DNA of 64,000 nucleotides from Microbulbifer sp. THAF38. GTDB taxonomy: Bacteria; Pseudomonadota; Gammaproteobacteria; Pseudomonadales; Cellvibrionaceae. The position numbers and the translations under genes are program-made. The stretch is from positions 2,801,001 through 2,865,000 of the forward strand of contig NZ_CP045369.1 of assembly GCF_009363535.1 (NCBI RefSeq), read 5' to 3'. Shown piece after piece: positions 61,779-64,000 of this stretch (the stretch's first letter is position 1; each line of letters opens with the position of its first letter). The notes below the pieces were generated by a model. That model was not told the DNA's origin. It ran no database searches and saw nothing but the letters and a program-made list of their open reading frames with translations.

Positions 61779-62078
61779 TCAGTGAGCACCGAATTCTCCC
61801 AGGCTTGGAAAAGCCAACGTAGTTGTAACGAGAGAAAACATTACTAAGGATTTTATTAAAAGCTCTACTCTTGACCTACGCCAAGCTTCGGGTGAACCTT
61901 CCATGTTGCTCCACTCTCCCGGCATATCATCATCTAGCTTGACCAAGTGACCGATCACAGCCCACACCGATAGACCGCAAAGTGTATAGATGTACGCAAC
62001 ACCCGCGAAAATTGACAACCCAACTACAACGACAAGGATAAACAAGCTTGATAGAAATATATTTATTTTCTCATTCAC
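61779..62078 (-). CDS. Cassette gene: 99-aa membrane protein
   Basis: Two N-terminal spans (FLSSLFILVVVVGLSIFAGV, AYIYTLCGLSVWAVIGHLV), then a polar loop (KLDDDMPGEWSNMEGSPEAW), a basic helix RRSRVELLIKS and a third span LVMFSLVTTTLAFPSL. No family recognised. Lies between attC sites E and F. Confidence 0.68.
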   Translation of the reverse strand: MNEKINIFLSSLFILVVVVGLSIFAGVAYIYTLCGLSVWAVIGHLVKLDDDMPGEWSNMEGSPEAWRRSRVELLIKSLVMFSLVTTTLAFPSLGEFGAH

Positions 62079-62098
62079 AATGAAACCTTGTCATTCGG

Positions 62099-62214
62099 AC
62101 TCATAGCGCCTACAGCATAGACCGTAGCAAAATGTCGCTTTTGTTGCAAAGCAAGAAAAGTGACAGTTTGCGGAGGTCCAGCCCCAAGGGCGAACATGCC
62201 TGTGCTGGTTATGT
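62099..62214 (-). repeat. attC site F (left core mutated)
   Basis: About 116 bp. Right core GTTATGT at 62208-62214 carries the stop of the next cassette gene. The left core reads CTCATAGCGCC, one base off the usual CATAACGCC. Inner arms: CGCTTTTGTTGCAAAGCAAG forms a local hairpin. Confidence 0.7.
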
Positions 62215-62616
62215 GTTTGCATCCTGAGTCAGCCTTAATGAATTTACTCTTCGAATCATTACTCCAATTAATGTAGCAATTGATATTTCTACAATTGTTA
62301 TTGGGGCATCGATTATCCATGTTTTAGGGTAATAGATTGTTTCTAATAAAATTGCCAAAGTAGCAGTGCTAAATAACCAACAAATGACACAAGTAATAGT
62401 ACAATGAAGAAACGTAAAATCTTCCCGTTTCTCAGCTAAAATACTCAATATTACGATAGATAAAAGACTAGATGCACCATAGCTTAGCAAAAAGAACTCC
62501 TTGGATTCTCCATATTCTAAAGCAGAGATCCCCCAAGAATAGCTTATACAAGTTGAAAGTGTAGTAAGCGAAATAAATAGTAATATCGAAAATTTTAATA
62601 TTCTAATCCAGTTCAA
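62209..62616 (-). CDS. Cassette gene: four-span membrane protein, 135 aa
   Basis: Spans at about 8-28 (KFSILLFISLTTLSTCISYS), 41-60 (FLLSYGASSLLSIVILSILA), 70-90 (CTITCVICWLFSTATLAILL) and 103-120 (APITIVEISIATLIGVMI), with short polar ends. It resembles small transporter-like or sensing membrane proteins, but no family was recognised. The TAA stop is inside the attC F core. Confidence 0.7.
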   Translation of the reverse strand: MNWIRILKFSILLFISLTTLSTCISYSWGISALEYGESKEFFLLSYGASSLLSIVILSILAEKREDFTFLHCTITCVICWLFSTATLAILLETIYYPKTWIIDAPITIVEISIATLIGVMIRRVNSLRLTQDANT

Positions 62617-62636
62617 CTTGAGCCCTTCTTATTGGC

Positions 62637-62686
62637 ACATAACGCCTCAATCAGCCGACGCGTCAGCGGTCGGATGCATTGATTTG
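62637..62686 (-). repeat. attC site G, interrupted by a group II intron
   Basis: The left core ACATAACGCC (GTTATGT on the minus strand) is followed by CCGACGCGTC/GACGC-type stem arms, then by intron sequence from about 62687. The right core should lie beyond the intron, outside the window. Confidence 0.72.
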
Positions 62687-64000
62687 GTACGCCCAGCATG
62701 GGCGTGAACTAATGGGGTGAAAGTCCCCTGTAGGAGGATCACCATTTAATGGTTTCCATTAAATGCTAACTACTAGCGAATGGCAACTGCAATACCGCGA
62801 GGTCTTGTGGGGAGGAAGCCGCTAGCAAAACTACGAGCTGACGGACAGAAACATCATATAAGGCTTAGCCTGGAGGCGAGGTAGCCAAGGATACCAAAGC
62901 CATGTGGTCTAACGGGTAGAGTAAATGATGCAGTTGTGTAGTGAAAGTTCACGTTCTTATCTGGGGAGATCTGTTCAACCTGCTGCTGTAAAGCTGTCAG
63001 CGTGGCCGCTGACTCATAAGTAGGCCCAGCCCGTTAGCCACCATCGCGGGGGTAAACAAAATTGGTGGAACACAGCGGCGCCTCGGCCAGTAATGGCCAA
63101 GGTGATTGAACAGAAGTCAGCCGACGGCATAGTAGCCTAATACCAAGATTAATACCTTGGATACGGTGAAGGCCTGAACCCAAAATCCACGAGTTAAAAG
63201 ACAGGGCTAGCCTGCCGATATGTTGCCAGCCGGATATAAAATTGACGTAGCGCACTGCCATGACACTCAACTCAAATGAAAATCTGCTTGAAACCATCCT
63301 CAGCAAAGAAAATCTTAATGCTGCATGGAAACACGTGCGAAGCAACAAAGGTGCCGCAGGCATTGACGAGATTACTGTCGATAATTTTATGCAGCACTTC
63401 AAGGCAGTTGGCGACGACCTCATCGAGACTATTCGACAGGGTCATTACCAGCCGCTTCCCGTCAGGCGCGTCTACATTCGCAAGCCAGATGGCGGCCAGC
63501 GTGGTCTCGGGATACCTACGATCTTTGATCGTGTTATACAGCAGGCTATCGCCCAAATCATCGGTCCCAGTTTCGATAAAACCTTTTCGGAGTTCAGCTA
63601 TGGGTTCCGCCCAAAGCGATCACAGCATCATGCGGTGAAAAAGCTACAGAAGTATATCGAAGGCGGGAAGCGGATAGCCGTAGATGTCGATTTATCTAAG
63701 TTCTTCGACCGGGTCAACCATGACTTCCTCATGAGTTTACTTGGCCAAAGAATCAGCGATAAGCGTTTACTCAAGTTGATCGCAAGTTACTTGCGTGTAG
63801 GAAGTGTAGAAGATGGATGCTGGAAAGCCTGTCATGAGGGGGTGCCACAAGGGGGCCCTTTATCGCCGCTGCTCTCCAATATTGTACTCGACCTGCTCGA
63901 CAAAGAGCTGGAAAAACGCCAGCACGATTTTGTCCGCTATGCGGATGATTTTGTGATTGTCGTTTCCTCTAAACGTGCCGGCGAACGGCTTATGGCGAGC
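62687..64000 (+). mobile_element. Group II intron, probably class C-attC (3' end outside window)
   Basis: It begins around GTACGCCCAGCATGGGCGTG, a variant of the GUGYG 5' end, followed by AATGGGGTGAAAGTCCCC, typical of bacterial group II intron domain I. About 570 nt of RNA domain precede the reverse transcriptase frame. It sits in an attC and points against the cassette genes, exactly as IIC-attC introns do. The splice site was set by eye. Confidence 0.8.
63260..64000 (+). CDS. ltrA: Group II intron reverse transcriptase/maturase (partial)
   Basis: 247 residues to the window edge, in frame and open. The LtrA-type start WKHVRSNKGAAGIDEITVDN leads to the RT blocks: RRVYIRKPDGGQRGLGIPTI (RT1), FSYGFRPKRSQHHAV (RT2), RIAVDVDLSKFFDRVNHDFL (RT3), ACHEGVPQGGPLSPLLSN (RT4) and FVRYADDFVIVV (RT5) with the YADD active site at residues 227-230. 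The X/maturase and any endonuclease domain would follow beyond 64000. It needs the intron RNA to move by retrohoming. Confidence 0.92.
   Translation, partial: MTLNSNENLLETILSKENLNAAWKHVRSNKGAAGIDEITVDNFMQHFKAVGDDLIETIRQGHYQPLPVRRVYIRKPDGGQRGLGIPTIFDRVIQQAIAQIIGPSFDKTFSEFSYGFRPKRSQHHAVKKLQKYIEGGKRIAVDVDLSKFFDRVNHDFLMSLLGQRISDKRLLKLIASYLRVGSVEDGCWKACHEGVPQGGPLSPLLSNIVLDLLDKELEKRQHDFVRYADDFVIVVSSKRAGERLMAS

Noticed and set aside
1..64000. CRISPR arrays, rRNA and tRNA genes
   Set aside because: No regularly spaced direct repeats of CRISPR type and no recognisable rRNA or cloverleaf sequence were seen. The repeated elements at 52-63 kb are better explained as attC sites.

Overview
The window looks like chromosome from a marine, polymer-degrading gammaproteobacterium, probably near Microbulbifer or other Cellvibrionales. 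This rests on gene style only: two TonB-dependent receptors, a secreted astacin protease, a TPR-sulfotransferase beside a receptor, a PQQ-type sugar dehydrogenase and a dicarboxylate/fatty-acyl-CoA operon. No rRNA, tRNA or CRISPR was seen, so the taxonomy is inference.

Layout. 1-1.6 kb: 3' end of a TonB receptor with hairpins. 1.6-5.4 kb: an NAD/ADP-ribose locus (NrtR-like regulator, ADP-ribosylglycohydrolase) whose salvage genes are reduced to a nadV-like tail and a nadM-like head. The gap between these holds an IS481 remnant and an orphan 250-aa gene. 5.4-9.5 kb: seven small genes on the minus strand, the first three clear paralogues, divergent from an MltF-like transglycosylase lipoprotein and a DUF805 protein. 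9.5-13.6 kb: AT-rich island with IS5-type remnants, a 480-aa orphan and a Mor-family activator. 13.8-18.8 kb: sugar dehydrogenase, amidohydrolase, and a NADAR-family gene cut by an intact IS3-family element. 18.9-34.5 kb: astacin, sulfotransferase, TonB receptor, a HAD/acyltransferase-like/methyltransferase fusion, M3 peptidase, methyltransferase and serine hydrolase. 34.8-43.9 kb: IclR regulator and a divergent pim-like acyl-CoA beta-oxidation cluster. 43.9-50.9 kb: transporters, a thioesterase, a DUF389 protein, a glycosyltransferase, a MITE-like element and a small phosphatase.

From about 52.4 kb to the right end the DNA behaves as an integron cassette array on the minus strand. Small genes end in or beside GTTAnnn-type sites and are separated by attC-like elements. 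The array is clear from 58.2 to 62.7 kb and probably decayed from 52.4 to 54.8 kb. It has been invaded by an IS3 remnant, by an IS1182-family element sitting in an attC core, and by a group II intron (probably class C-attC) sitting in an attC in the opposite orientation to the cassettes. No integron integrase is in the window; from cassette polarity it would lie beyond the right edge, or the array is a cluster without an integrase.

Two themes recur: NAD+/ADP-ribose metabolism being broken by mobile elements (nadV, nadM and the NADAR gene), and accessory small-protein systems. The best candidate for something undescribed is the seven-gene small-protein operon at 5.4-7.4 kb.
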